Source of the DNA: DUPU01 sp050952465
Lineage (GTDB): Bacteria; Bacillota; Dehalobacteriia; Dehalobacteriales; Dehalobacteriaceae
Assembly (NCBI GenBank): GCA_050952465.1
Contig: JBMNKZ010000008.1
Location: 124,001 to 188,000, forward strand
Reading direction: 5' to 3'
Length of the DNA stretch: 64,000 nt
Below, one piece after another: positions 49,725 to 59,911 of this stretch. Each line of letters starts with the position of its first letter. Position 1 is the stretch's first letter. The position numbers and the translations under genes are program-made. The notes below the pieces were generated by a model. The model made no database searches, was not told the origin of the DNA, and saw only the letters and a program-made list of their open reading frames with translations.

Positions 49725-51704
49725 ATGAGTGATTTTAAACTAAAATCGGAATATCGCCTGACCGGGGATCAGCCTAAAGCAGTTGATGCCTTAGTTCAAG
49801 GTATTTTAGCAGGGGAAAAGCATCAGGTGCTTCTAGGAGTTACCGGATCGGGAAAAACCTTTACCATGGCTAATGTAATAGAAAGAATTAATAAGCCTAC
49901 TCTGGTAATTGCTCATAATAAAACCTTAGCTGCCCAATTATGCGGCGAGTTTAAGGAATTTTTCCCCGATAATGCGGTAGAATATTTTGTCAGCTATTAT
50001 GATTATTATCAGCCTGAGGCCTATATTGCTCATACAGATACCTATATTGAAAAGGATGCATCTATCAATGACGAAATAGAAAAACTCAGACACTCTGCCA
50101 CTGCGGCCCTTTTTGAGCGAAAAGACGTGATTATTGTGGCCAGTGTTTCTGCTATTTATGGCTTGGGATCACCCATTGATTATCAGCAGATGACTTTAAG
50201 TATTCGGGTTGGACAGAATCAGGAACGGGATCGGATTATTAGAAAATTAGTAGATATTCAGTATGCCCGGAATGAAATGGATTTTCATCGGGGCACCTTT
50301 CGGGTTCGAGGAGATGTGATAGAGATTTTCCCCGTAGCCTTCAGTGAAAAAGCCATCCGGGTGGAGATGTTTGGTGATGAAATCGAACGGATTGTGGAAA
50401 TAGATACTTTAACCGGGGAAATATTAGGTCAGCTTAGGCATGTGACTATCTTTCCCGCCAGTCACTATGTGACGGAAGAAGAAAAAATGAAGGCGGCAAT
50501 ACAGGCGATTGAAATGGAGCTGGAAGAGAGGTTAAGGGAACTTAAGGCTCAAAATAAGCTTTTAGAGGCCCAAAGATTAGAACAACGCACTCATTTTGAT
50601 ATTGAAATGATGCAGGAAATGGGCTATTGTCAGGGTATTGAAAATTATTCCAGGCATCTCACCGGGCGGGCCCCCGGGGAGCCGCCCTATACCTTAATAG
50701 ATTATTTCCCTCAGGACTTTCTATTGGTAATTGATGAGTCCCATGTTACCCTTCCTCAAATAAGAGGTATGTATGAGGGGGATAAATCCCGAAAAACATC
50801 CTTGGTGGAACATGGGTTTCGTCTCCCTTCCGCCTTGGACAATCGTCCTTTAATGTTTCATGAATTTGAGGAGAAGGTAAATCAGGCGGTTTATGTATCT
50901 GCAACACCGGGCCCTTATGAAATGGAGAATAGTAAAAGAATAGTGGAGCAGATTATCCGTCCAACCGGGTTGTTAGACCCGGAAATTGAGGTGCGTAAGG
51001 TTCAGGGCCAAATTGATGATCTGGTGGGAGAAATTAATAAGCGGATAGACAAGGACCAGCGGGTTCTGGTGACGACCTTAACCAAGCGTATGGCGGAAGA
51101 TCTAACTGATTATCTGAAAGAATTAGGGATTAAAGTACGCTATTTACATTCGGATATTAAAACACTGGAACGGATGGAAATTATCCGGGAATTGCGCCTG
51201 GGCACTTTTCATGTCTTGGTGGGGATCAATCTTCTCCGGGAAGGTTTAGACCTGCCGGAGGTCTCCTTAGTCGCGATATTGGATGCGGATAAGGAAGGTT
51301 TTCTCCGCTCGGAACGTTCGTTGATTCAGACTATTGGCCGGGCCGCCCGTAATGCGGAAGGCCGGGTCATTATGTATGCTGACAATATTACAGAATCCAT
51401 GGAAAAAGCCATTAGCGAGACCAATCGAAGAAGGATGCTGCAGATTAATTATAACCAAGTGCATCAAATTGTACCCAAAACCATTAAAAAGTCAGTCCGA
51501 GATACCTTAAGTGTGACGATGGCAGCTGAACCCCAGACAAAATACAAGGTAGATGGTAAATCCGGAAAATTGACGAAAAAAGAAGGGCAAAAGCTGATTC
51601 GTACTTTGGAGAAAGAGATGCGGGAAGCTGCCCGACATTTGGAATTTGAACGAGCTGCGGAACTCCGAGATGCAATTATCGAAGTAAGAGCACAAATAAA
51701 ATAG
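49725..51704 (+). CDS. uvrB: excinuclease ABC subunit UvrB
   Basis: 659 residues, normal length. Walker A GVTGSGKTFTMANV near 39-52, the beta-hairpin region YYDYYQPEAYI that clamps damaged DNA, Walker B VIDESHVTLPQI, helicase motifs RVLVTTLTKRMAEDL and SLIQTIGRAARN, and the C-terminal UVR motif (LEKEMREAARHLEFERAAEL) that binds UvrC. It loads at DNA lesions and verifies damage. ATG follows GGGGAAGG. uvrA and uvrC follow. Confidence 0.98.
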   Translation: MSDFKLKSEYRLTGDQPKAVDALVQGILAGEKHQVLLGVTGSGKTFTMANVIERINKPTLVIAHNKTLAAQLCGEFKEFFPDNAVEYFVSYYDYYQPEAYIAHTDTYIEKDASINDEIEKLRHSATAALFERKDVIIVASVSAIYGLGSPIDYQQMTLSIRVGQNQERDRIIRKLVDIQYARNEMDFHRGTFRVRGDVIEIFPVAFSEKAIRVEMFGDEIERIVEIDTLTGEILGQLRHVTIFPASHYVTEEEKMKAAIQAIEMELEERLRELKAQNKLLEAQRLEQRTHFDIEMMQEMGYCQGIENYSRHLTGRAPGEPPYTLIDYFPQDFLLVIDESHVTLPQIRGMYEGDKSRKTSLVEHGFRLPSALDNRPLMFHEFEEKVNQAVYVSATPGPYEMENSKRIVEQIIRPTGLLDPEIEVRKVQGQIDDLVGEINKRIDKDQRVLVTTLTKRMAEDLTDYLKELGIKVRYLHSDIKTLERMEIIRELRLGTFHVLVGINLLREGLDLPEVSLVAILDADKEGFLRSERSLIQTIGRAARNAEGRVIMYADNITESMEKAISETNRRRMLQINYNQVHQIVPKTIKKSVRDTLSVTMAAEPQTKYKVDGKSGKLTKKEGQKLIRTLEKEMREAARHLEFERAAELRDAIIEVRAQIK

Positions 51705-51806
51705 CGTGGGCAGAAAAATAATCGTAGGGTAGATTCATGAACCGCCCGAAACAAAATCTTTTGTCTACTAAACATTTAAGGAATTGCAATAGAAGGAGAA
51801 AAAACA

Positions 51807-54671
51807 ATGTCTAAAGATAAAATCATTGTCAAAGGAGCCAGGGAACACAATTTAAAAAACATTGACGTAGAGATTCCTCGGGATAAATTAGTGGTCATCA
51901 CCGGGTTAAGCGGGTCGGGTAAATCCTCTTTAGCTTTTGATACTATCTATGCCGAAGGACAGAGAAGGTATGTGGAGTCACTTTCCGCTTATGCTCGCCA
52001 GTTTTTAGGTCAGATGGACAAGCCGGATGTGGATTATATTGAAGGTCTTTCCCCTGCTATCTCTATTGACCAGAAAACTACCAGCCGCAATCCTCGTTCC
52101 ACGGTAGGCACTGTGACAGAGATTTATGATTACCTGCGCCTTCTTTTTGCCCGGATTGGCCATCCTCACTGTCCTAAATGCGGCAAGGCCATTACCCAGC
52201 AAACGGTGGATCAGATGGTAGATACTCTTGTTGGTTTCGGGGAAGGCGTAAAATTACAGATTTTAGCTCCTTTGGTTCGGGGGAGAAAAGGGGAGCATGT
52301 TAAAGTCTTAGAGGAAGCCCGGAAGGCTGGGTATGTACGGGCTAGGATTGATGGAGAAGTGCATGACCTAGGAGAAGACATTAAACTGGAAAAAAATAAG
52401 AAGCATACCATAGAATTGGTAGTAGATAGAATCATCACCAAACCTGGCATTGAAAAAAGAATGGCAGATTCATTAGAGCTGGCCCTGGGGATGGGAGAAG
52501 GTGTGGTGATGGTTGATGTGGTAGGTCAAAGTGAGGTGCTTTTCAGCCAAAATTTTGCCTGTGTGGACTGCGGTATTAGTCTGGAAGAAATTACGCCGCG
52601 CATGTTTTCTTTTAATAACCCTTATGGAGCCTGTCCTGCCTGCGGAGGCCTGGGTCATAACATGAATGTTGATCCGAATTTAATTATTGCGGATTGGGAG
52701 CTTTCCATTGCGGAAGGGGCTATTGCCCGATGGAGCAGTAATACTCAGGGCTGGTATTACCGTATTATTGAGTCCTTAGCCCGTCACTATGGTTTTTCTC
52801 TGGATGTGCCATTAAAGGATTTGCCGGAAAGTGCCGTGAATCTAATTCTTTATGGCACCAAAGGGGAGAAAATCAAAGTTGATTATAATCACCCGGAGCA
52901 TGGAAAGCGTGTGTACCATGTTGCTTGGGAAGGTATTGTAAATAATTTTGAGCGGCGTCATAAGGAAACCAATTCCGGCTATATCCGAGATGAAATTGAG
53001 CGTTATATGTCGATTAAACCTTGCCCGGAATGCCAGGGAGCGAGACTTCGTCCGGAAAGCCTGGCGGTTTTGATAGGAGGAAAAAATATTTATCAAGTGA
53101 CCAATTTTTCGATTCTGGAGGCAAAGGAATTTTTTAGTAATTTGGAATTAACACAACGGGAGAGTATGATTGCCAAGCAGATTCTCAAGGAAATTCAGGA
53201 AAGGTTAAGTTTCTTAGTTAATGTTGGGCTGGATTACCTCACCTTAAGCCGGACGGCAGGAACTTTATCCGGGGGTGAGGCTCAACGCATTAGACTTGCT
53301 ACCCAGATTGGATCCAGCTTAATGGGAGTATTATACATCCTGGATGAACCTAGCATTGGACTACATCAGCGGGATAATGCCCGGTTAATAGACACTTTAA
53401 AAAGGCTCAGGGATTTAGGAAATACTGTATTGGTAGTAGAGCATGATGAAGATACCATGCGGGAAGCGGATTATATTATTGATATCGGACCGGGGGCAGG
53501 GGCACATGGGGGAGAAGTGGTAGCTGCCGGTACAGTGAAGGAGATTCTTCAGGCGAAGAACTCCATTACCGGGCAGTATTTAAGCGGTAGAAAAAGAATC
53601 CCTCTTCCTCTTAAGCGGCGTCAGCCTAATGGAAAATGGCTGGAAATAATAGGTGCCAGTGCCCATAACCTAAAAAATATAGATGTCGCTATTCCTTTAG
53701 GAGTATTTGTAGGAGTAACGGGTGTTTCCGGTTCAGGAAAAAGTACCCTCATTAATGAAATTTTATATACTGCCCTTGCCCATCACTTAAACAGGGCTCG
53801 GGATTTGCCCGCTGCCCATCGGGAAATTAGAGGTCTGGAACACTTGGAAAAGGTGATTAATATTGATCAGTCCCCCATTGGCCGCACACCTCGCTCCAAT
53901 CCGGCCACTTATACCGGGGTTTTTGATGCTATTAGGGAATTGTTTGCCCTTACTCCCGAGGCTAAAATGCGAGGTTATCAGCGGGGCAGGTTCAGCTTTA
54001 ATATCAAAGGAGGCCGCTGTGAAGCCTGCCAAGGGGACGGGATTATCAAGATTGAGATGCATTTTCTTCCGGATGTTTATGTACCCTGTGAAGTATGTAA
54101 AGGTAAGCGCTACAATCGGGAGACTTTAGATGTGCGCTATAAAGGAAAAAACATCGCCGATGTCTTGGTCATGACGGTGGATGAAGCGGCAGACTTTTTT
54201 CAAAATATCCCCAAGATTTACCGAAAATTAAAAACCTTGCAGGATGTGGGCTTAGGTTATATCAGAATGGGTCAGCCGGCCACTACCTTGTCCGGCGGGG
54301 AGGCCCAAAGGGTTAAGCTGGCCACGGAGCTGAGCCGTCGGACAAATGGCCGTACCTTTTATATTTTAGATGAACCGACTACAGGTCTTCATGCGGCGGA
54401 TATTCATAAACTTTTGGAAGTGCTGGATCGCCTGGTGGAAGCCGGAGATACGGTTTTAGTGATTGAGCACAATCTAGATGTGATTAAACGGGCGGATTAT
54501 CTCATTGATTTAGGACCGGAAGGCGGAGACCGGGGTGGTCAAATTATTGCCACGGGTACTCCGGAAGAGGTAGCGGAAACCAAAGGTTCTTTTACCGGTC
54601 AATTTGTCAAGAAAGTATTGGAGCGTGAAAAGGATGGATTTGACGGCCCAATTGAAAGTATTACCGGATAA
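51807..54671 (+). CDS. uvrA: excinuclease ABC subunit UvrA
   Basis: 954 residues. Two ABC modules: Walker A GLSGSGKSSLAFD (about 33) and GVSGSGKSTLINE (about 640), signatures LSGGEAQRIRLATQIG and LSGGEAQRVKLATEL, Walker B ILDEPSIGLHQ and ILDEPTTGLHAAD. Zinc fingers CPKCGKAI, CVDCG with CPACGG, and CEACQGDGI with CEVCKGKRYN are intact. It recognises lesions with UvrB. ATG follows AGAAGGAG, 102 bp behind uvrB. Its last 38 bases overlap uvrC. Confidence 0.98.
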   Translation: MSKDKIIVKGAREHNLKNIDVEIPRDKLVVITGLSGSGKSSLAFDTIYAEGQRRYVESLSAYARQFLGQMDKPDVDYIEGLSPAISIDQKTTSRNPRSTVGTVTEIYDYLRLLFARIGHPHCPKCGKAITQQTVDQMVDTLVGFGEGVKLQILAPLVRGRKGEHVKVLEEARKAGYVRARIDGEVHDLGEDIKLEKNKKHTIELVVDRIITKPGIEKRMADSLELALGMGEGVVMVDVVGQSEVLFSQNFACVDCGISLEEITPRMFSFNNPYGACPACGGLGHNMNVDPNLIIADWELSIAEGAIARWSSNTQGWYYRIIESLARHYGFSLDVPLKDLPESAVNLILYGTKGEKIKVDYNHPEHGKRVYHVAWEGIVNNFERRHKETNSGYIRDEIERYMSIKPCPECQGARLRPESLAVLIGGKNIYQVTNFSILEAKEFFSNLELTQRESMIAKQILKEIQERLSFLVNVGLDYLTLSRTAGTLSGGEAQRIRLATQIGSSLMGVLYILDEPSIGLHQRDNARLIDTLKRLRDLGNTVLVVEHDEDTMREADYIIDIGPGAGAHGGEVVAAGTVKEILQAKNSITGQYLSGRKRIPLPLKRRQPNGKWLEIIGASAHNLKNIDVAIPLGVFVGVTGVSGSGKSTLINEILYTALAHHLNRARDLPAAHREIRGLEHLEKVINIDQSPIGRTPRSNPATYTGVFDAIRELFALTPEAKMRGYQRGRFSFNIKGGRCEACQGDGIIKIEMHFLPDVYVPCEVCKGKRYNRETLDVRYKGKNIADVLVMTVDEAADFFQNIPKIYRKLKTLQDVGLGYIRMGQPATTLSGGEAQRVKLATELSRRTNGRTFYILDEPTTGLHAADIHKLLEVLDRLVEAGDTVLVIEHNLDVIKRADYLIDLGPEGGDRGGQIIATGTPEEVAETKGSFTGQFVKKVLEREKDGFDGPIESITG

Positions 54672-56493
54672 ACCTGGGGTCTATATCATGAAGGATGACC
54701 AGGGCCGAATTATCTATGTGGGAAAAGCCACGTCATTGAAACAGCGGGTTCGGTCGTATTTTCAGAAGAGCAAACATCATACTCCCAAAGAACTTTCTTT
54801 AATCGAAAAAATTCATGAACTGGAAACCATTGTAGTAGATTCGCCGGTGGAAGCATTAATTTTGGAATGCAACCTGATTAAACAGCATCGGCCTAAATAT
54901 AACATTAGATTACGGGACGACAAGCATTATCCTTATTTAAAAATTACTCTGGATGAGGAATATCCTCGGGTAATGGTAGTCAGGTCCATGAAGCCGGACA
55001 ATGCCAAATACTTCGGCCCTTATACCAGTTCCACGGCAATGAATCAGACACTGAAAATAATTAAAGATATTTTCCCCCTACGTTCCTGCCGACAGGAAAA
55101 GTTGGATCATAAAACCAGGGCTTGCTTGAATGCTCATATTGAGAAATGTGCTGCCCCCTGCGTAGGAAATATTTCTGTCGAAGCCTATCGGGACATGGTG
55201 CGCCAAGTAATTTTGTTCTTGGAGGGGCGTCGGCTGGAAATAGTAAAAGATTTGGAAAAGAAAATGTCGGAGGCGGCAGCGGATTTAAGATTTGAGGAAG
55301 CCGCCCGACTTCGGGATCAAATTCAGGCTGTGCAGCAAGTAGTGGAAAAACAAAAAATTGAAAACGACAGCTTTGAGGATCGGGATGTAGTGGGAGTGGC
55401 TGCGAATCACGACTTGGCTGTAGCCCAGATATTTTTCGTGCGGAGAGGTAAAGTAATCGGCCGGGAACACTTCTTTCTCACTAATGTAGATCATGATGGG
55501 GTGCCGGAATTGCTGGGGGCTTTTTTACAGCAGTATTACGGCCATGCAGATGACCTGCCCCGGGAAATTATTGTTCAGTGTGGTCTTGCGGACAAGGAAC
55601 TGATAGATGAATGGCTGACCATGAAAAGAGGGAGAAAAGTAAAAATCCATCAGCCCAAGCGGGGTGATAAGAAACGTCTCTTGGATCTGGTGGTGAAAAA
55701 TGCAGAAATATTATTAGCTCAGCACCAGTCTCTAAGAGACAAGCGCAAGGAAGAAGCAGGGGAGGCTTTGGAACAACTGCGTCAAGAGCTAAAGCTCCCC
55801 CAAACTCCCCATCGGATTGAATGTTATGACATCTCAAATATTCAAGGGACAAATTCGGTAGGCTCCATGGTGGTTTTTATCGGAGGGGAGCCCAGCCCCC
55901 GCCAATATAGAAGGTTTAGAATTAAAACCGTGGAGGGTCCCAACGATTTTGCTTCTCTCCAGGAAGTGGTAGGACGCAGGATCAAGCGGGGACTGGAAGA
56001 ACGCCGGGAAATTAGAGAGGCTCGTTTACAAGTGAAAGATGCCAAATTTGCCGATTTTCCCGATTTGATGATTATTGACGGGGGCAAAGGTCAGCTTTCT
56101 GCTGTGAAGGAGGTACTGGAAGAGTTTAGCCTCACGCTTCCGGTTTTTGGACTGGCAGAGGAATTTGAGCACTTATTTCGACCAGGAGACAGCAATCCTA
56201 TTATTCTAAAAGCCAATAGCCCTGCTCTTTATTTGATTCAGCGGTTAAGGGATGAGGCGCACCGGTTTGCCATTACCTATCACCGAAAACTGCGTTCTAA
56301 AGAACAGGTAAAATCGGTTTTAGACGATATCCCGGGTATTGGCCCTGCCCGGAGAAAGGCTCTCATTAGAGCTTATGGCTCAGTGGATAAGATTAGAGAG
56401 GCTGGCTTGGAAGAATTATCTTTAGTAGAAGGAATGAATAAGTTAGCGGCGAAACAAGTCTATGAGTTTTTCCATAGCAAAAAAGAAATTTAA
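54634..56493 (+). CDS. uvrC: excinuclease ABC subunit UvrC
   Basis: 619 residues. GIY-YIG nuclease domain (about 14-95: KPGVYIMKDDQGRIIYVGKA), Cys-rich region (AHIEKCAAPCVG), UVR motif (about 200-235), the RNase H-like 5' nuclease with ECYDISNIQGT and MIIDGGKGQL, and C-terminal helix-hairpin-helix (IPGIGPARRKALIRAYG). It makes both incisions around the lesion. ATG 54634 follows AAAAGG inside uvrA; the TTG at 54604 gives extra residues not seen in the family. The overlap of 38 bases indicates translational coupling. Confidence 0.97.
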   Translation: MDLTAQLKVLPDKPGVYIMKDDQGRIIYVGKATSLKQRVRSYFQKSKHHTPKELSLIEKIHELETIVVDSPVEALILECNLIKQHRPKYNIRLRDDKHYPYLKITLDEEYPRVMVVRSMKPDNAKYFGPYTSSTAMNQTLKIIKDIFPLRSCRQEKLDHKTRACLNAHIEKCAAPCVGNISVEAYRDMVRQVILFLEGRRLEIVKDLEKKMSEAAADLRFEEAARLRDQIQAVQQVVEKQKIENDSFEDRDVVGVAANHDLAVAQIFFVRRGKVIGREHFFLTNVDHDGVPELLGAFLQQYYGHADDLPREIIVQCGLADKELIDEWLTMKRGRKVKIHQPKRGDKKRLLDLVVKNAEILLAQHQSLRDKRKEEAGEALEQLRQELKLPQTPHRIECYDISNIQGTNSVGSMVVFIGGEPSPRQYRRFRIKTVEGPNDFASLQEVVGRRIKRGLEERREIREARLQVKDAKFADFPDLMIIDGGKGQLSAVKEVLEEFSLTLPVFGLAEEFEHLFRPGDSNPIILKANSPALYLIQRLRDEAHRFAITYHRKLRSKEQVKSVLDDIPGIGPARRKALIRAYGSVDKIREAGLEELSLVEGMNKLAAKQVYEFFHSKKEI

Positions 56494-56523
56494 GAACCGT
56501 CCCTTAATTGAAAGGAGAAGAAC

Positions 56524-57324
56524 ATGTCTTTTAAATTAATTGCGTCTGATTTAGACGGGACCTTACTTAATGAGCATAGTCAAATTTCCCCGCGCACAAG
56601 AGAGGCTATTTACCGGGCAAAGGACAAGGGGATTATTTTTACCCTTGCCACCGGCCGTATGTATCGTTCGGCCCTGCCTTTTGCCTCGGAATTGGAAATT
56701 GATGTTCCCCTCATTACCTATGAGGGTGCGTTGGTTAAAACGTCTCAGACAAAAGAGGTTTTATATCATCGTCCTCTCCCGGCAGAGTTAGCAAAAGAAA
56801 TAGTGGTGATTGGAGAAGAGAATAACCTAAACATCAATGTGTATTTGGATGATAAATTATACACCCATCGGGAAACGCCGGAAATACAAGATTATTCCCG
56901 GCTGGTCCAGGTTCCTTATATAAAGGTGGAAAATTGGGCATCTGTTTTAAAAGAAGATCCGACCAAAGTTATATTTATGGGGGAGGGGGATAAGCTGGAT
57001 GATTTATGGGCCCAAACTAAGGAAAGGTTTGGGAAGCGAGTCTACATTACTAAATCCAGCCCGCATTTTTTAGAGTTTACGCATCCTCAAGCGACGAAAG
57101 GCGAGGGTATTAAATTCCTAGCGGAAAGATTGGGCATCAAAAAAGAAGAAATTCTGGCTTTTGGGGATAATTTTAATGATATAGAATTATTGCGAAACGC
57201 CGGTTTGGGCGTAGCAATGGGAAATGCCCGGGAGGAATTAAAAAAAGTCGCCGATTATGTTACCGATTGTAATTATGAGGATGGAGTAGCTAAGGCCATA
57301 GAAAAGTTTGTGCTTGCTGATTAA
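56524..57324 (+). CDS. Cof-type HAD-superfamily phosphatase
   Basis: 266 residues. HAD motif I ASDLDGTLL with nucleophile Asp 9 and acid Asp 11, motif II TLATGRMY, motif III Lys at ATKGEGIKFL and motif IV FGDNFNDIELL, with a type IIB cap between. Such enzymes dephosphorylate sugar phosphates, phosphate esters of flavins or similar; the substrate cannot be read. ATG follows AAAGGAGAAG, 30 bp behind uvrC, so read-through from the repair genes is likely. Confidence 0.92.
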   Translation: MSFKLIASDLDGTLLNEHSQISPRTREAIYRAKDKGIIFTLATGRMYRSALPFASELEIDVPLITYEGALVKTSQTKEVLYHRPLPAELAKEIVVIGEENNLNINVYLDDKLYTHRETPEIQDYSRLVQVPYIKVENWASVLKEDPTKVIFMGEGDKLDDLWAQTKERFGKRVYITKSSPHFLEFTHPQATKGEGIKFLAERLGIKKEEILAFGDNFNDIELLRNAGLGVAMGNAREELKKVADYVTDCNYEDGVAKAIEKFVLAD

Positions 57325-57439
57325 TTTCCCCGGTTTTGTTACAGACTAAACAGGTCAAATAAAGTTATTTAGCTAATAGGTATTTTTAACAGAATAGTCA
57401 TGCCAGTTGCGTTTTTCGACAGGGAAATTACTCATGGTC

Positions 57440-57448
57440 TGGTATGAT
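57440..57448 (+). promoter_or_regulatory. extended -10 element for the SIS isomerase
   Basis: TGGTATGAT fits the extended -10 (TGnTATRAT); no clear -35. Start codon 45 bp downstream. Confidence 0.35.
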
Positions 57449-57492
57449 CTTATTTAGAGAATTACCAAAACCTTTGAAGGGGGATACTAAGA

Positions 57493-58563
57493 ATGGAGCA
57501 CCTGGTTGATCTAAATGATATAGATCTGTTAAAAGAACGAGACCCGGAGCACATGTTGGACGCTTTGGCCGGACTGCCCCAGCAGTGCCGGGAAGCAGTA
57601 AAGCTAACGGAGGAAATAAGAATTAGTTTTCCCCAGAGTTTTCGGCATGTGGTAGTTACCGGCTTAGGCGGATCTGCTATTGGGGGAGATTTTTTACGTG
57701 TCTATGCCGGACATAAATGCCGGATTCCGGTAATAGTAAACCGGGATTACAGCTTGCCCTTATTTGTGGATGAAAATACCCTGGTTTTAGCAGTGAGTTA
57801 CTCAGGCAATACGGAGGAGACATTAAGTGCTTATGATGAGGCCAAGGATAGGGGAGCAGCTATAGTTGCCTTAACCAGCGGAGGAAAACTAGCAGAAAAA
57901 GCAGAGAAAGACGGAATACCTCTAATCATCATTCCCGGGGGGCTTCAGCCCCGGGCCGCAACGGGATACCTTTTTGTTCCCACGCTGATCGTTTTGGATA
58001 AGCTTGGCCTGGTACCTCCTGTTGCCGAAGACTTGGATGATATGATTAATGCTTTGGAAAACATGGGCAAGAGACTTGCCATGAACATAGAAGAAGAAAA
58101 AAACCCGGCGAAACAAATGGCCAGAGTTTTCTATCACAAGATTCCGGTGATCTGGGGAGTTTCCGGAACCACAGAAACAACGGCTATGCGCTGGAAGGGC
58201 CAAATCAATGAGAACAGCAAGGCTTTGGCATATTTCAATGTCCTGCCCGAACTTAATCATAATGAAATTGTGGGCACAGAAGTACCGGAAAAACTATTAA
58301 AGGATATTGAGTTAGTATTTTTACGCACCGAGGATGATCATCCTCGGGTGCAGAAAAGATTTGATATTACGAAGGAAATTATCGGAGAGAGGGTCAGGGG
58401 CGTGACAGAAATTCGGGGGGAAGGAAAGAATTTACTGGCCCGGATGTTTAGTCTCACATATCTTGGAGATTATACCAGCGTCTACTTAGCAATACTTTAC
58501 GGGATTGATCCCAGTCCGGTAGAATTAATAACTCAATTAAAAAATAGATTAGCCGAAGCGTAA
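57493..58563 (+). CDS. bifunctional phosphoglucose/phosphomannose isomerase (SIS)
   Basis: 356 residues with two SIS domains. The N-terminal GLGGSAIGGDFLR and SYSGNTEETLSAYDEA, and the C-terminal ELNHNEIVG (His/Glu typical of the PGI/PMI class) match the bifunctional isomerase. It converts glucose-6-P and mannose-6-P to fructose-6-P. ATG follows GAAGGGGG. With the phosphohexomutase at 16417 it could feed GDP- or UDP-sugar synthesis. It stands alone with its own promoter-like element and a hairpin behind it. Confidence 0.9.
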   Translation: MEHLVDLNDIDLLKERDPEHMLDALAGLPQQCREAVKLTEEIRISFPQSFRHVVVTGLGGSAIGGDFLRVYAGHKCRIPVIVNRDYSLPLFVDENTLVLAVSYSGNTEETLSAYDEAKDRGAAIVALTSGGKLAEKAEKDGIPLIIIPGGLQPRAATGYLFVPTLIVLDKLGLVPPVAEDLDDMINALENMGKRLAMNIEEEKNPAKQMARVFYHKIPVIWGVSGTTETTAMRWKGQINENSKALAYFNVLPELNHNEIVGTEVPEKLLKDIELVFLRTEDDHPRVQKRFDITKEIIGERVRGVTEIRGEGKNLLARMFSLTYLGDYTSVYLAILYGIDPSPVELITQLKNRLAEA

Positions 58564-58605
58564 GGAAATTTTCCTAGTCATTAAATAAGGCCTGGCTTTT
58601 ACGGT

Positions 58606-58645
58606 AGGGAACGGAGCATGAATACTTCGTTCCCTTTGCTGTTTA
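58606..58645 (+). terminator. probable terminator
   Basis: AGGGAACGGAG (58606-58616) pairs with CTTCGTTCCCT (58625-58635), one G-U pair, followed by TTGCTGTTT. Confidence 0.6.
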
Positions 58646-58729
58646 ACGAAACCTTACAGCTAATAAAAAAACTTAATCTGGAGAGAATAGGCAATTAGGA
58701 AAAGCCTTTTAGCGAAGAGGAGATACTAA

Positions 58730-59458
58730 ATGTCTCAAGAACTGGTTTCTTTAGTGCGGGCCGTGGTTACCTTTATTATTTTAATGCTTTACGCCAGAAT
58801 TTTAGGAAAGCAGCAGATCAGTCAATTAACTTTTTTTGACTATGTAATTGGAATTACCGTTGGATCTATCGCGGCTACCATGACCATTGATCTCCGTATT
58901 AGGTTTTTCCCCCAATTAGTTGGGTTAACTGCTTGGATGGGCATGGCTTTACTGCTTCAGGTAGTCAGTCTAAAGTCTCGGAAACTGACGAAGATCATCG
59001 ACGGTGAACCGGTGGTTTTGGTGCATAATGGGAAAATATTAGAGGATAACCTGGCGAAAGTTCGTTTTAAAGATACCGAACTGTTAGAAACCCTGCGGGA
59101 AAAAGGAGCCTTTAATATTGCCAATGTAGAGTTTGCCATCTTAGAGTCGGATGGGAATCTTTCTGTCTTAAAAAAATCTCAACACCAACCGGTAACACCA
59201 AAGGATTTGAATCTTGACACATCTTATCAGGGAGTTCCCACGGAGCTGATAGATGAAGGAAAAATTATCTACCAAAACCTAGAAGAAATACATCAAAGCG
59301 AAGAATGGCTCTTAGACGAGTTGAAAAAACAAGGGATAAATAATATTAAAGAAGTAATGTATGCCAGCTTAGATACTTCCGGCAATCTTTATATTGACAA
59401 ATATAAGGATGATATTCAAACTCCCCCGGATATAAGTGATTATCCAGGGCCGAATTAA
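58730..59458 (+). CDS. DUF421 (YetF-like) membrane protein
   Basis: 242 residues. Three N-terminal membrane segments (about 4-24, 35-54, 60-80) with the signature YARILGKQQISQLTFFDYVIG, then a cytoplasmic part with two similar DUF421 lobes (NGKILEDNLAKVRF...GAFNIANVEFAILE and GKIIYQNLEEIHQ...GINNIKEVMYASLD). Function of the family is not established; relatives in Bacillus are sporulation- or envelope-linked. ATG follows GAAGAGGAG. A DUF4363 gene follows, a common pair in Firmicutes. Confidence 0.88.
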   Translation: MSQELVSLVRAVVTFIILMLYARILGKQQISQLTFFDYVIGITVGSIAATMTIDLRIRFFPQLVGLTAWMGMALLLQVVSLKSRKLTKIIDGEPVVLVHNGKILEDNLAKVRFKDTELLETLREKGAFNIANVEFAILESDGNLSVLKKSQHQPVTPKDLNLDTSYQGVPTELIDEGKIIYQNLEEIHQSEEWLLDELKKQGINNIKEVMYASLDTSGNLYIDKYKDDIQTPPDISDYPGPN

Positions 59459-59493
59459 TAAAGTCAATATTTAGCTGCAAAGGAGCTAGTATT

Positions 59494-59862
59494 ATGTTAC
59501 AAAGAATTCTTCTTTATAGTTTGGTGGGAGCTACCATTGGGTTAGTTTTTTTATTTGCCGGCAGCACCAACTATTTAAAAAAGCCCTTCTCCCAAGATGA
59601 TCATATACTCTTATATGTTTCAAATATTAACAAAATAGTAGATCAGGGAGATTGGGCCAAAGCCCAAGAGGAGCTGACACATTTAGAAAAGGCCTGGCAA
59701 AAAGTTCAGAAAAGGATCCAGTTTACAGGGGAAGAGGATGATATTAAAAAAATCAGCGAATCATTATATAAATTAAAGTATATGCTGGAGATAAAGGATT
59801 TATCCGGGGCCAAAGAAGAGCTGGCGACAATAGAATTTGGCTGGCATGATATTGGAAACTAG
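59494..59862 (+). CDS. DUF4363 family protein
   Basis: 122 residues. One N-terminal membrane segment (about 5-24), then an all-helical extracytoplasmic domain with the repeated pattern WAKAQEELTHLEKAWQKV and LSGAKEELATIEFGWHDI. It matches the DUF4363 type. ATG follows AAAGGAGC, 35 bp after the DUF421 stop. The two proteins probably act together at the membrane; no activity is known. Confidence 0.82.
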   Translation: MLQRILLYSLVGATIGLVFLFAGSTNYLKKPFSQDDHILLYVSNINKIVDQGDWAKAQEELTHLEKAWQKVQKRIQFTGEEDDIKKISESLYKLKYMLEIKDLSGAKEELATIEFGWHDIGN

Positions 59863-59882
59863 GAGTTGTCCAGAGCCGGTTT

Positions 59883-59911
59883 TTGACACTATAACTGCAA
59901 TGTGATATAAT
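59883..59911 (+). promoter_or_regulatory. full-consensus sigma-A promoter upstream of PHP-rapZ-yvcK-whiA
   Basis: TTGACA at 59883-59888, exactly 17-bp spacer, TATAAT at 59906-59911, with TG also placed for an extended -10. It lies 21 bp after the DUF4363 stop and would give a leader of about 130 nt before the GTG at 60047. A second TATAAT at 60021-60026 lacks a matching -35. Confidence 0.8.
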
